A stretch of 64,000 nt of DNA, taken from positions 40,911,501-40,975,500 of the forward strand of contig NC_073635.1 of assembly GCF_029407905.1 (NCBI RefSeq). Reading direction: 5' to 3'. Of the stretch, positions 46,863 to 58,949 are shown piece after piece; within the stretch, counting starts at the first letter, position 1; each line of letters opens with the position of its first letter. Under the pieces are notes generated by a model, which was given only the letters and a program-made list of their open reading frames with translations, was not told the DNA's origin and did no database searches. The stretch comes from Bubalus kerabau. Its lineage: Eukaryota > Chordata > Mammalia > Artiodactyla > Bovidae. Both the position numbers and the translations under genes were made by a program.

Positions 46863-49055
46863 AAGTGTATCCATAGAAAGGAAAATGTAAGCCAGTATAG
46901 AATAATATAACTTTAAAATGTGGTAAGAATTTGTTGTTGTTGTTGTTGTGCAATCCTAGCTAATATTTTTGTGTATCACTCAATGAGCATTTTCAGCCCA
47001 GAATGAATAATCTATTGATTTTTAACTCTAGGTTTATGTTATAATATCTGCAGTTGTGACAAAGTTTTGTCTCAGGGTAAACATCAATGAAGGGGGGAAA
47101 AAAAAGAGTTGCAAAAAGAATAAAAAGAAACAATGGATAACCATAACTGTTAAAAATAATACCAGTGCTGTTACAGAATAGAATGGAATGCTTCAATGGA
47201 ATAGCAATGCTGTTAAATAGTTGAAAACTTCTAAGTCTCCACCATATCTCTATCCCAATACTCAGTCTTTATAAGAATGTTTCTTTCTATTGTAGTCATA
47301 TTACTTATGTCACTTTCTATAAGCCTTCGCTTTTATAAAAAGAGAGATAGGTCCTTTTTCAAAAGTCGTTCTCCTACATTAAAAACTCAAAACACTGCAA
47401 GTGTTCCAGAACTTCAGCTAAAATGCATAAAATATGAAGACTGTCAGGGACTTTGAACAGTGCAGCAGTGAAACTGCTAGATTACACATCAGGACCTCTG
47501 GTTTTTAGCAGCTGCAAACCAAAGTAGTTATAGACTTTGTACACAGGTGGGCAAGGTCTCCTTTCTTATTTTATTTGGATTTTGTAAACCTAGGGTCTTC
47601 TGAGCCTCAGCTTTCTCATCTTTAAAGTAGACAAACTACACCCATAACTCAGCTTATTCTGAACATGGAATTATATGCAAATATAAAACATTAAATTTCA
47701 AAAATATTACTGTTGTTGCATAACAACACTAACACACAACTAGCACAGATATTATATGTGCTCTAACATCTGTGTTTTTACATATAAAACAACAAAAGTT
47801 CTAAAAGATGAAAGTAGTCACTTTCAAATAGAATAGAAATTATTCTGAGCACCCAAATTATCACATTTATTTATCCTTTATATCTCTCAAAGTAAACAAA
47901 AAATAACAGTCAAACTTTTATTTATTTATTGTTTTCTCCCTGGGAGTGAAGATTCTAAATTCAATCTAAAACATTAAACAGTGAAGAAGAATAGATATTC
48001 CTGGAAAGAGAAATAGTGATTAGATCTGAATTATTGGATACAAAACAAAATATAAATTCACTGAACTACTGAAAGAATAATTAATAGAGTGAAAGTAATA
48101 ATGCAAAAATAATAAAAACAGAGATTTGTATATATATGAACTTACTTTATAATTAAATTAATAATAAAACCATTAGCTTATTAAATAGTACCTAGACAAT
48201 GGTTAAATTTTCTTGAAAGACGATAATGCTGTATTTCTCTCTCTCATCATATGAAACAGCTGTGTCCTAGTCTGTAGAGTAGGACAAGAATACTTTAATA
48301 GCTATTAAAATATAAAGGAAAAAGTATAAGTCAATATTTACCTATAATATTTTCTAAGCATAATGGTAAAGAAAACATCTATAAAAGAAAAAGACATAGC
48401 TCCACTACACAAATGTTTTTAAATTTTTATGAAATATAGCAAAATTTAAATAAAATATTGGGAGTAATGTCACAATATATGACAAAATGTTATTTATACA
48501 TATAAGTTGGGATTGTTAAAATCAATAAAAATACATTAATAGTACTATAAAAATAAAGTCCATGATAAAATACTCATAAATTTAAAATGTCAGATGCCGG
48601 CACATGTATGAGTAGGGTTGGGGAAATGGGCATGTCACATTTGCCTTTTCAGAGGCTAAATCAGTATGACTTCTCTGCAGGCAAAGTTGTTGGTAAAAAA
48701 TGGAAGTTTTAACATTTTTATTTTGTAATTCAGTAATCCCACTTTCAAGATTTTATGTACAAGTTATTATTAGAGATACACACAAAAGGTGTATATTATA
48801 TAATATATTAATAATATTGTGTAACATCCCAAATATCACCAAGTGACAAATATGCAGCATTCAGATTTTAAATCTCTAAATTCAACAATTTCAAATGTGC
48901 TTACTATATCAGCAATTAATGTTAATTAATTGTACATGTAAGATTTAATACTAATTAAATCAAGTGTATCTCTGCTACTTGAAGTAATCTTCAAGTGGCA
49001 GAAGAGCAAGTGTTTTTTTTTTTTTCCCCTTTTCTATATTTTCCTAATCCTATAC
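46863..49055. other. Unique AT-rich DNA, no gene seen
   Basis: About 2.2 kb; a (TTG)5 run at 46932-46949. No element or exon recognised. Confidence 0.55.
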
Positions 49056-49093
49056 AAGAGTCGGACATGACTGAGCGACTGATCTGATCTGAT
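49056..49093 (+). mobile_element. Ultra-short BovB 3' terminus
   Basis: Only 38 bp: AAGAGTCGGACATGACTGAG, CGAC and then TGATC repeats. It has the final ~25 bp of a BovB/SINE 3' end plus the (TGATC)n tail, so the reverse transcript stopped almost immediately. Confidence 0.85.
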
Positions 49094-49673
49094 AAAATAA
49101 AACTTTATAAGTTATACAGTCAAGAAAAGTATTGCAAATTATGATGAAACAGAAATGATGGGTGATAGACAAGAAGCAGGATCATTTAGTTTGCACTCAA
49201 AGAAATATGTAAGGGAGCTGTGGATTGCACAGGGACTTAAATGCCTGACTAAGGAATTTCTGTCATTGAATAGGCAGTGGGGAGCCAGTGAAGTTCTTTG
49301 AGTAGGGAATTCACACAGTCAGTTTAATGGTTATGTGCAGGGCTAAGTGAACTACTTTTAATCTAGTTGCAAAGAAGCCAATTGAGATCAAATTACAGTA
49401 GTTATAGTGTTGCTAGAATTTAGCAGTCTTAATGTAACATCAGACATTTCAAGAAAATCAAACACACTTCACTAATACATAGTTTTCAAGTGAAATATTC
49501 AAAGTAAGGCCTTGCTGTCAACCAACATAAGATGCAGCAACATTTTAAGCTTTGTGTTCCCTTCAACATTATGTCTTGAAAACAATGTCATCAAGTTCAT
49601 GTGATTCTTATGAAGAAGATATCATAAGGACCTCGTCTGAAATCTAGGTCCTGAAGTTTTAAACATAACATAT
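49094..49673. other. Unique DNA, no gene seen
   Basis: AT-rich, nothing recognised. Confidence 0.5.
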
Positions 49674-49682
49674 TGAGTTTAA

Positions 49683-49913
49683 GGTCTTCCCCAGTGACTC
49701 AGCTGTAAAGAATCCACCTGCAATGCGGGAGTCGAAGGAGACACAGGTTCAATCCCTGGGTCAGAAAGATCCACTTGAGGAGAGTGTGGCAACCCACTCC
49801 AGTATTCTTCCGTGGAGAATCCCGTGGATGGAAGATCCTGGTGGGCTACAGGCCATATGGTCGCAAACAGACAGACATGACTGAAACAATTTAGCAAGCA
49901 CACAGGCATGCAC
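49683..49913 (+). mobile_element. Bov-tA SINE
   Basis: Head GTCTTCCCCAGTGACTCAG with box B-like GGTTCAATCCC; body ends GACATGACTGAAACAATTTA. TSD TGAGTTTAA at 49674-49682 and 49914-49922. Confidence 0.93.
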
Positions 49914-49974
49914 TGAGTTTAAACTAGATTTCAAGGCCAGGATAAAAGAAATTATTATCTCCATTACTTTCAAA

Positions 49975-52008
49975 TAAATCAAATCCCTTATGATTATACA
50001 GTGGAAGTGAGAAATAGATTTAAGGGACTAATGTGATAGACAGAGTACCTGATGAACCATGGACAGAGGTTCATGACATTGTACAGGAGACAGGGATCAA
50101 GACCATTCCCATGGAAAAGAAATGCAAAAAAGCAAAATGACTGTCTGAGGAAGCCTTATAATAGCTGAGAAAAGAAGAGAAGTGAAAATCAAAGGCGAAA
50201 AGGAAAGATATAAGCATATGAACGCAGAGTTCCAAAAAATACCGAGGAGAGAGAAGAAAGCCTTCCTCAGCGATCAATGCAAAGAAATAGAGGAAAACAA
50301 CAGAATGGGAAAGACTAGAGATCTCTTCAAGAAAATTAGAGATACCAAGGGAACATTTCATGCAAAGATGGGCTCGATAAAGGACAGAAATGGTATTAAG
50401 AGATTAAGAAGAGGTGGCAAGAATACACAGAAGAACTGTATAAAAAAGAACTTCATGACCCAGATAATCACGATGGTGTGATCACTCACTTAGAGCCAGA
50501 CATCCTGGAATGTGAAGTCAAGTGGGCCTTAGAAAGCATCACTACGAACAAAGCTTGAGGAGGTGATGTAATTCCAGTTGAGCTATTTCAAATCCTGAAA
50601 GATGATGCTGTGAAAGTGCTGCACTCAATATGCCAGCAATTTGGAAAACTCAGCAGTGGCTACAGGACTGGAAAAGGTCAGTTTCCATTCCAATCCCAAA
50701 GAAAGGCAATGCCAAAGAATGCTCAACTACCACACAATTGCACTCATCTCACATGCTAGTAAAGTAATGCTCAAAATTCTCCAAGTCAGGCTTCAGCAAT
50801 ACATGAACTGTGAACTTCTAGATGTTCAAGCTGGCTTTAGAAAAGGCAGAGGAACCAGAGATCAAATTGCCAACATCTGCTGGATCATCGGAAAAGCAAG
50901 AGAGTTCCAGAAAAACATCTATTTCTGCTTTGTTGACTATGCCAAAGCCTTTGACTGTGTGGATCACAATAAACTGTGGAAAATTCTGAAAGTGATGGGA
51001 ATACCAGACCACCTGACCTGCCTCTTGAGAAACCTGTATGCAGGTCAGGAAGCAACAGTTAGAACTGGACATGGAACAACAGACTGGTTCCAAATAGGAA
51101 AAGGAGTACGTCAAGGCTATTATCACCCTGCTTATTTAACTTATATGCAGAGTACATCATGAGAAACGCTGGGCTGGGAGAAGCACAAGCTGGAATCAAG
51201 ATTGCCAGGAGAAATATCAGTAACCTCAGATATGCAGATGACACCACCCTTATGGCAGAAAGTGAAGAGGAACTAAAAAGCCTCTTGATGAAAGTGAAAG
51301 AGGAGAATGAAAAGTTGGCTTAAAGCTCAACATTCAGAAAACTAAGATCATGGCATCTGGTCCCATCACTTCATGGGAAATAGATGGGGAAACAGTGTCA
51401 GACTTTATTTTGGGGGGCTCCAAAATCACTGCAGATGGTGACTGCAGCCATGAAATTAAAAGACGCTTATTCCTTGGAAGGAAAGTTATGACGAACCTAG
51501 ATAGCATATTCAAAAGCAGAGACATTACTTTGCCAACAAAGGTCCGTCTAGTTAAGGCTATGGTTTTTCCAGTGGTCATGTATGGATGTGAGAGTTGGAC
51601 TGTGAAGAAAGCTGAGCACCGAAGAATTGATGCTTTTGAACTATAGTGTTGGAGAAGATTCTTGAGAGTCCCTTGGACTGCAAGGAGATCCAACCAGTCC
51701 ATCCTAAAGGAGATCAGTCCTGGGTGTTCATTGGAAGGACTGATGCTAAAGCTGAACCTCCGACACTTTGGCCTCCTCATGTGAAGAATTGAGTCATTGG
51801 AAAAGACCCTGATGCTGGGAGGGACTGGGGGCAGGAGGAGAAGGGGACGACAGGATGAGACGGCTGGATGGCATCACCGACTCGATGGACATGAGTTTGA
51901 GTGAACTCCGAGAGTTGGTGATGGACAGGGAGGCATGGCGTGCTGTGATTCATGTGGTTGCAAAGAGTTGGACACGACTGAGCGACTGAACTGAACTGAA
52001 CTGATCTG
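49975..52008 (+). mobile_element. BovB LINE, RT to 3' end
   Basis: 2 kb copy lacking the endonuclease. Frame 50641-51162 (173 residues) holds RT text with motif A (CFVDYAKAFDCVDH) and a QIGKGVRQG motif B region. Motif C is intact as YADD at 51231-51242 but in a different frame, so the RT is frameshifted between B and C. Frame 51350-51646 is the C-terminal region. The tail changes from TGAAC to TGATC at its end (52000-52010). Confidence 0.94.
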
Positions 52009-52576
52009 ACTTCTAACTAGGCTGTCCGTCGATTGAACTGTTAGAAATGCAAATATTTCAGAGTTCTATGGCAAAATAATAGTTTCACATGGCATCTTAA
52101 AAGGACTCTTAGGTACTTAGAGCATTGTCAGGCTACCTATTTCAATGATAGGGGTTGTTATGCCATTTCTCCTGTGCCCACTTCTTTGGAGTTATCATTC
52201 TTCCCCATTATGCTATAGGATTTAAACTGATTGCAAATTTGTTTAGCATGCTTAGCATTAGAAATGATCCCTTTGGATTACTAAACATACAAATTATATC
52301 GGGTTATACAATGTAATGGTTTGAGATTTTGGGGTTCTGTCTTTCTAAAAGAGTATCCATAATCTCCTTTTTCAATCAATAGCTTCATTGAACTAAAATC
52401 TCCTCTTCTCTAGAATGTTTCTTTGAAACTTCCTTCACAAGATTATCTTATTTTTGAACTCAAATCCTCTGTCATCACTCACACTGTTTTGTCTATAGTC
52501 ACAGTTTTGCTGCTAACACTGTTTTAATTGAAACCTCCCGGCCTTAGAGTTCTCTTTTCATTCATTCAGTATCTTC
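52009..52576. other. Unique DNA, no gene seen
   Basis: No gene or repeat recognised. Confidence 0.5.
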
Positions 52577-53260
52577 TGTCTCTCTTTTTTTAAATTAATT
52601 AATTCATTTTAATTGGAGGCTAATTACTTTACAGTATTGTAGTGGTTTTTGCCATACATTTACATGAATCAGCTGTGGGTGTACATGTGTCCTTCATCCT
52701 GAACCCCCCTCCCACCTCCCTCCCCATCCCATCCCTCAGGGTTGTCCCAGTGAACCATCTTTGAGTGCCCTATTTCATGCATTGAACGTGGACTTGTGAT
52801 CTATTTCAGATATGGTAATATACATGTTTCAATGATATTCTATCAAATCATCCCACCCTCGCCTTTTCCCACAGAGTCCAAAAGTCTGTTCTTTATATCT
52901 CTGTCTTTTTTGTTGTCTCACATATAGGGTCATTGTTACTATCTTTCTAAATTCCATATATGTGTGTTAATATACTGTATTGGTGTTTTTCTTTCTGACT
53001 TATTTCACTCTGTATAATAGGCTTCAGTTTCATCCACCTCATTAGAACTGATTCAAGTATGTTCTTTTTAATAGCTGAGTAATATTCCATTTTGTATATG
53101 TACCACAGCTTTCTTATCCATTTCTCTGCCAATGGACATCTAGGTTGCTTTCATGTCCTGGCTACTGTAAACAGTGCTGCCATGAACATTGGGGTACGCA
53201 TGTCTCTTTCAATTCTGGTTTCCTCAGTGTGTATGCCCAGCAGTGGTATTGTCTCTTTTC
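52577..53260 (-). mobile_element. 5'-truncated L1, 3' end
   Basis: Minus-strand L1: poly(A) as a T run near 52584-52591, 3' UTR with a CCTCCCACCTCCCTCCCC block at 52705-52730, then the end of ORF2 (minus frame 53132-52947 encodes KLWYIYKMEYYSAIKKN, LTHIYGI). Breaks off at about 53247. A probable short TSD (TGTCTCT) flanks it. Confidence 0.9.
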
Positions 53261-54354
53261 TAATAGTTTCCACAAACTGATGTGGAAAGATCATGGGAAA
53301 TTGCCTACAGTTTTTGGTAAAAGTACAAAAATATAGAGCATTGTACTATTTTTGTTGTAAGTAAAAAAAAAGTAAAATGGAAAGTCTTTCTTCATCTGTC
53401 AGTAATCAAGTAAATTAAAATAATGCAATTGGGCAAAGAAACCCTAAAGTTTAGAAATAAAAACATAGGAAGCAGAACTCTTTATTTTAGACCATAAAAG
53501 ACCATATTCTTGGACTACAGGTTTTGAGAATTGCATTCTAGATTACCATAAAAAGAATGGGTCACTGACAGGAAAATCCTGAAATAAATAATTCTAACTG
53601 CAAATTTTCTGTGTACTCAGAGATAAACTGATCACATGAATTAACTATTACAAAACTTGCCTATTTTTAAAATAAAATTCTATTAAAATTTGGAAGGAAT
53701 ACACTATAATCATTCAGAAAATTTTCCAGATTAAAAGTAGCCTCCTTAGAAGATGAGTATGAAGAGGAAAGATGCAGCATCTTTTAAGGGATGAAATACA
53801 TTTTCTGTCTTTGTTTTATTTTTCTCTTATTTAAATAAGCAGCTTTTCATGTTCTTCTCATCCATTATATTTATACATATCTGAAGAATAGTATTTATTA
53901 AGTTCTAAAGCTTATATCTTCACATTTGCTTGAATGTACAATATATTAATAGCCCAATCAGATATATAATATTGAATTATATGCATCATTAAAGTTAATA
54001 ATCTCATATATAAATAGCAGTATAGGGCAAAAATTATGACGGACTTCTGAGTCAGCCAGAACTTTCACCTATACTCATTTGGCTACTAAGATAATGATGT
54101 CATTGACTAAGTCACCCAACTTTCTAAATCTCTGTTCTTCCATTAGTAAAATGAAGAATTTGCTGTTAGAATTAAGGAAGAATAAGTATATAAAGTTCCT
54201 CATATATGGAAGTCAGTCAATAACAATGCCTTGCTTATTGCAGAGGTATTGTGAGGATTAAACTGGATAATTTATGAAAACTCCTGGGGTCTTGCTTTAC
54301 AAGTGGTATCTGTATACACATATCTTCATTCATGAAACATACACATGCTAAGTA
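53261..54354. other. Unique DNA; possible MIR remnant 54090-54280
   Basis: TCTGTTCTTCCATTAGTAAAATGAAGAA-like and GTGAGGATTAAACTGGATAA words suggest a decayed MIR. Otherwise nothing recognised. Confidence 0.45.
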
Positions 54355-54678
54355 CATGCTGACCCATGAACAATATCAGTTGAAACTGCATGGGGCCACT
54401 GTACATGGATTTTTTTCATAAATATAGTTCACGTATTATCATTTTACAGACCTTTAAATTAACTAGGTATGGGGGAAAATTTGTGTTTGATTTGAGATTA
54501 TAATATGTGAAATTAAAAGAATTAGGGTTTCAGTCCTGTTCTATTCAAACAATTTAGCTTTCTGTATTTGGGTGTGTCATTGATCAATTCTTTGGATTAA
54601 AGGCTGATTTAGCAAGTCTGCAGATACCCACTTCATGAGGGTCGGCAGCCCTAACCCCATGTTGTTCAAGGGTCAATT
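54355..54678. mobile_element. Tigger/pogo-like MITE
   Basis: Terminal inverted repeats: CTGACCCATGAACAA at the left and TTGTTCAAGGGTCAA at the right (54661-54675), with TA on the left flank (54353-54354) and TATA on the right. The ~320-bp interior has no transposase frame. This terminus type belongs to mammalian Tigger-derived non-autonomous elements. Confidence 0.7.
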
Positions 54679-54904
54679 ATACCTATTGTGTGCTAGACAT
54701 TTTAAGTGCTCTATTCTAAAAAAATGAGTATTTTATATAAAATACAAGATAAATGGAAGATCACCAAGGTTATCTCAAACATTAACTGCAGTTTTAGACT
54801 TGCTCTGTATTTAATGTAACAGAGGATTATAACAACTTTAAGCTACAAGAAGCAGGTTAACCATAGTTATGATTATTTCATATTTTATGGTGAAAGTTAA
54901 TTTG

Positions 54905-56000
54905 CCATCGGTTCAGTTAGTTACTCAGTCGTGTCCGACTCTTTGTGAGCCCATGGACTGCAGCATGCCAGGCTTTTCTATTCATCACCAACTCCAAGAA
55001 CCTACTCAAACTCATGTCCATCGCATCAGTGATGACATCCAACCATCTCATCCTCTGCCGTCCCCTTCTCCTTCTGCCTTCAATCTTTCCAAGCATTAGG
55101 GTCTTTTCCAGTGAGACGGTTCTTCACATTAGGTTGCCAAAGTATTGGAGTCTCAGCTTCAACATCTGTCCTTCCAATGAATATTCAGGACTGATTTCCT
55201 TTAGGACTGACAGATTGGATCTCCTTGCAGTCCAAGGGACCCTCAAGAGTGTTCTCCAACACCACAGTTCAAAAGCATCAATTCTTCGGTGTTCAGCTTT
55301 CTTTACAGTCCTACTCTCAGACATCCATACATGACTACTGGAAAACCATAACTTTGACTAGATGGGCCTTTGTTGGTAAAGTAACATCTCTGCTTTTTAA
55401 TATGCTGTCTAGGTTGGTCATAACTTTCCTTCCAAGGAGTAAGCATCTTTTAATTTCATGGCTACTGTCACCATCTGCAGTGATTTTGGAGCCCCCCCCC
55501 CCCCCCCCCCGCAAAAAGAAAAAAAATAGTCTCTCACTGTTTCTCCATGTATTTTCCATGAAGTGATGGGACCAGATGCCATGATCTTAGTTTTTTGAGT
55601 TTTAAGCCAATATTTTCACTCTCTTCTTTCACTTCCATCAAGAGGCTCTTTAGTTCTTCTTTGCTTTCTGCCATAAGGGCCATGTCATCTGAGTATATGA
55701 GGTTATTGATATTTTCCCCAGCAATCTTGATTCCAGCTTGTGCTTCATCCAGCCCAGCATTTCTCATGCTGCACTCTGCATATAAGTTAAGTAAGCAGGG
55801 TGACAATATATAGCCTTGATGTACTCCTTTTCTAATTTGGAATCAGTCTGCTGTGCCACATCCAATTCTAACTGTTGCTTCTTGATCTGCAGATTTCTCA
55901 GGAGGTGGGTCAGGTGATCTGGTATTTCCATCTCTAAGAATTTCCCATAGTTTGTTGTGATCCACACAGTCAAAGGCTTTGGCATAGTCAATAAAGCAAG
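54905..56000 (-). mobile_element. BovB LINE 3' part with poly(C) expansion
   Basis: 1.1 kb of minus-strand BovB from a decayed tail to RT motif A (GCATAGTCAATAAAGC). A run of 19 C (55492-55510) sits where other copies have 5-7 G on the coding strand just before CTCC. Motif C region at 55680-55700 is mutated. Twelve further host-like bases (GATGTTTTTCT) appear at 56076-56086, after a small insertion. Confidence 0.9.
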
Positions 56001-56075
56001 TTCAGTTCAGTTCAGTTTAGTGACTCAGTGGTGTCTGACTCTTTGCAAACCTATGGACTGCAGCACGCCAGGCCT
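56001..56075 (-). mobile_element. Short BovB 3' terminus
   Basis: 75 bp: (TGAAC)n-type tail (TTCAGTTCAGTTCAG), then GTGTCTGACTCTTTGCAAAC to CAGCACGCCAGGCC. It lies inside the BovB copy on either side and in the same orientation. Confidence 0.85.
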
Positions 56076-56087
56076 GATGTTTTTCTC

Positions 56088-57010
56088 CTTCAAGATGGTA
56101 GAGGAATAGGATGGGGAGACCACTTTTTCCCTCCACAAATTCATCAAAAGATCATTTGAATGCTGAGCAATTTCCACAAAACAACTTCTGAACACTGGTG
56201 GAGGACTCCAGGTACCCAGAAAGGCAGCCCATTCTCTTTGAAAGGATGTAGGACAAAATATAAAAACAAAAAGAGAGTCAAAAGAGTTAGGGATGGAGAC
56301 CCATCCTGGAGAGGGAGTCCTGAAGGAGGAGAAGTTTCCACACAGTAGGAAACCTTCTCACTGGTGGGTCTGTGTGGAGTTTTGGAATCTCAGAAGGCAA
56401 CATAATATAACTGGGTGGGTCTGTGTGGAGTTTTGGAATCTCAGAAGGCAACATAACATAACTGGGAGAAAAAAAAAAAAAAAGAAAGAAAAACTACAGA
56501 ATACAAGCCTAACCGCAACTTCGGAAAAGAGAACTTTCCCGCGAAAGGCTATTTTAACTATGTAATGTGCAGCCTGACCTGCTCACACAACAAAAGATTG
56601 AGTGAATACCAAAGGAGAGCTAGGAGGCTGCATACCAGCCCCTCCCCTCCCAGAGTCAGAGATGTAGGCTTGGGACAGCCAGAGCTGGAAGGCAAGAGGG
56701 TGCTACAATCTCAGCCCCAGAGATGGCATCTTCCACCAAACTGTGAGCAGGCTCCCAGCTGCTAACCACACCTTCTTGAGATCCTGGATGGTTGACATCC
56801 ACCAGGAGGGTTGCAACCTGAGATCAGCTTCCCGAGAGGAGACATACCACACATCTGAGATGGTGCGCTCGTGGCACACCCGAGAAGCCGAGCGGCCAGG
56901 ACCCAGGAGGTGATTAGGATGCATGGTCCACCTGGGACAGTGCCCTCGCCAAGCACCTAGTCACCTGAGTTGCTCAGACCAGGGAAGGGCACAAAACGCA
57001 CACCCAACTC
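56088..57010 (+). mobile_element. Old L1-type 5' UTR
   Basis: Aligns in order with the first ~900 bp of the full-length L1: CAAGATGG at the very 5' end, CACAAATTCATCAAAAGA, TCCACAAAACAACTTCTGAA, and GGGCACAAAACGCA near 56987. Most CpGs of the young copy appear as TG or CA here, as expected for methylated, aged DNA. A 51-bp unit is duplicated at 56364-56414 and 56415-56465. It is not followed by ORF1. Confidence 0.88.
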
Positions 57011-57735
57011 ACAGAGACTGAGCCAGAACTGTGTCTGAGTGTCTCCTATGGAGATATAGGTCAGCAGTGGCCTGCCGTAGGGGCTCTGCTCTGTAGCAGA
57101 CCTGGGTATGGCATAAGTCCTCTTGGAGGAGGTCGTCATTAATCCCACCATAGAATCAACAGAACTTACACAGGACTGAGGAAACTGACTCTCGGAGGGC
57201 ACAAGAAAACCTTCTGCATACCAGACCCTAGGGAAAGGAGGAGTTGACCCCACTAGAAACTGACCCAGACATGCCCAAGGTTGTCCAGAAGTCTCTGACA
57301 GAGGCATGGATTGGCAGTGGCCTGCTGCAGGATCGAAGGCACTGCGTGCAGTAGTGCATACATGGGACATTTTGAAGGAGGTCGCCATAATTTTCATTAC
57401 CTCCACCATAGTTTGGCCTCAGGCCAAGCAGCAGGGAGGGAACACAGCCTTGCCCATCAACAGAAAAATGGATTAAAGATTTACTGAGCATGACTCCACC
57501 CATCAGAACTAGACCCAGTTTCCCCCTCACTCAGTCTCTCCCATCAGGAAGCTTCCATAAGCCTCTTATCCTTATCTAACAAAAGGCAGACAGAAGGAAA
57601 ACTACAATCACAGAAAACTAACCAAACTGAGCACAAAAGCCACAGCCTTGTCTATCTCAATGAAACTACAAGCCTTGTCATGTAGGGACACCCTAGACGG
57701 ACGGGTCACGGTGAAGAGTTCTGACAAAACGAAGT
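57011..57735 (+). repeat. Leader with two ~250-bp diverged tandem units, joining L1-type 5' UTR to BovB
   Basis: CAGTGGCCTGC recurs at 57065 and 57315, and CCACCATAG near 57147 and 57402. Between them GGAGGTCG with a CCAT or TCAT text is shared. This tandem organisation resembles monomeric LINE promoters. It has no homology that I can see to the full-length L1 5' UTR of this window. Confidence 0.7.
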
Positions 57736-58005
57736 CACTGGAGAAGGGAATAGCAGACCATTTCAGTATTCTTGCCTTGAGAACCCCATGAACAGTATGA
57801 AAAGGCAAAAAGGTATGACACTTCAAAGACGAACTCCCAGATAAGTAGATACCCAATATGCTACTGGAGATCAGTGGAGAAAAAACTCCAGAAAGAATGA
57901 AAAGATTGAGCCAAAGCAAAACAACACCCAGTTGTGGATGTGACTGGTGATGGAAGGAAAATCCGATGCTGGAAAGAGCAATATTGCATAGGAACCTGGA
58001 ATGTT
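57736..58005 (+). mobile_element. BovB 5' region
   Basis: CACCCAGTTGTGGATGTGAC, GCAATATTGCATAGG and GGAACCTGGAATGTTAGG match the start of the host BovB at 4008-4090. This copy extends further 5' than 3942, reading AGTATTCTTGCCTTGAGAAC and GGAGATCAGTGGAGAAA upstream. No poly(A) or TSD separates it from the preceding leader. It stops abruptly at 58005. Confidence 0.88.
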
Positions 58006-58434
58006 AGGTGGCCAAAGTACTGGAGTTTCAGCTTTAGCATCATTCTTTCCAAAGAAATCCCAGGGCTGATCTCCTTCAGAATGGACTGGTTGGATCTCCT
58101 TGCAGTCCAAGGGACTCTCAAGAGTCTTCTCCAATACCACAGTTCAAAGGCATCAATTCTTCGGCGCTCAGCCTTCTTCACAGTCCAACTCTCACATCCA
58201 TACATGACCACAGGAAAAACCATAGCCTTGACTAGACGAACCTTCGTTGGCAAAGTAATGTCTCTGCTTTTGAATATGCTATCGAGGTTGGTCATAACTT
58301 TCCTTCCAAGGAGTAAGCGTCTTTTAATTTCATGGCTGCAGTCACCATCTGTAGTGATTTTGGAGCTCAGAAAAATAAAGTCTGACACTGTTTCCCCTGT
58401 TTCCCCATCTATTTCCCATGAAGTGATGGGACAA
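58006..58434 (-). mobile_element. BovB 3' region, terminus missing, inverted
   Basis: Minus-strand BovB from GTGGCCAAAGTACTGG to a cut at GATGGGAC. The last ~150 bp of the element are absent, so this is not an ordinary 3'-primed insertion end. The minus frame 58388-57861 encodes SKITTDGDCSHEIKRRLLL and CESWTVKKAERRRIDAF, then reads into the neighbour. Confidence 0.9.
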
Positions 58435-58942
58435 ATCCAGTTAAGGGCAATAATAAAGTCCCTTTTTAGAGGAAAAGCTAATCTCCATTTGTACCATTTC
58501 TATTATATAGTATATAGCCTGATACAACATTTATTACAAGAATAAAGAATAATCCACAAGGATAGAGTGAGACTGATTAAATTCACACATATAAATATGA
58601 AAATCACCATTTCTTCATCAAACAAATCTATAATATTAATTATACTGGATATTATATTAAATAAATGGGTAGGGACAATGTGAATGTTTTAATAAATTTG
58701 AATACATATATATCAATTTTGCTCCAGTGAATGCATGTTTGAGAAAATATGCACTACTTTCCATTTTAATAATGTTATAAAGAATAACACTGTGGTATGA
58801 ACTATTAGTTGGACACTGAAATATTTTAGAATAATTTTATCCCACTGCCATGTCAAATTCAGTCAATTTTAGTCAAAATCAAGTGGTTTATTTGAAATAA
58901 GTGTACTCAGTCCTATGTCTGAAAAACAAATTAAAAACATAT
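58435..58942. other. Unique DNA, no gene seen
   Basis: AT-rich, no recognisable element. Confidence 0.5.
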
Positions 58943-58949
58943 ATACATT

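Noticed and set aside
56957..57409. 150-codon minus-strand frame in the chimeric leader
   Set aside because: No recognisable domain; it lies in a tandem non-coding leader and crosses the repeat boundary.
57861..58388. 175-codon minus-strand frame
   Set aside because: The first ~130 residues are BovB C-terminal remnant; the rest is an accidental read-through into the inverted neighbour.
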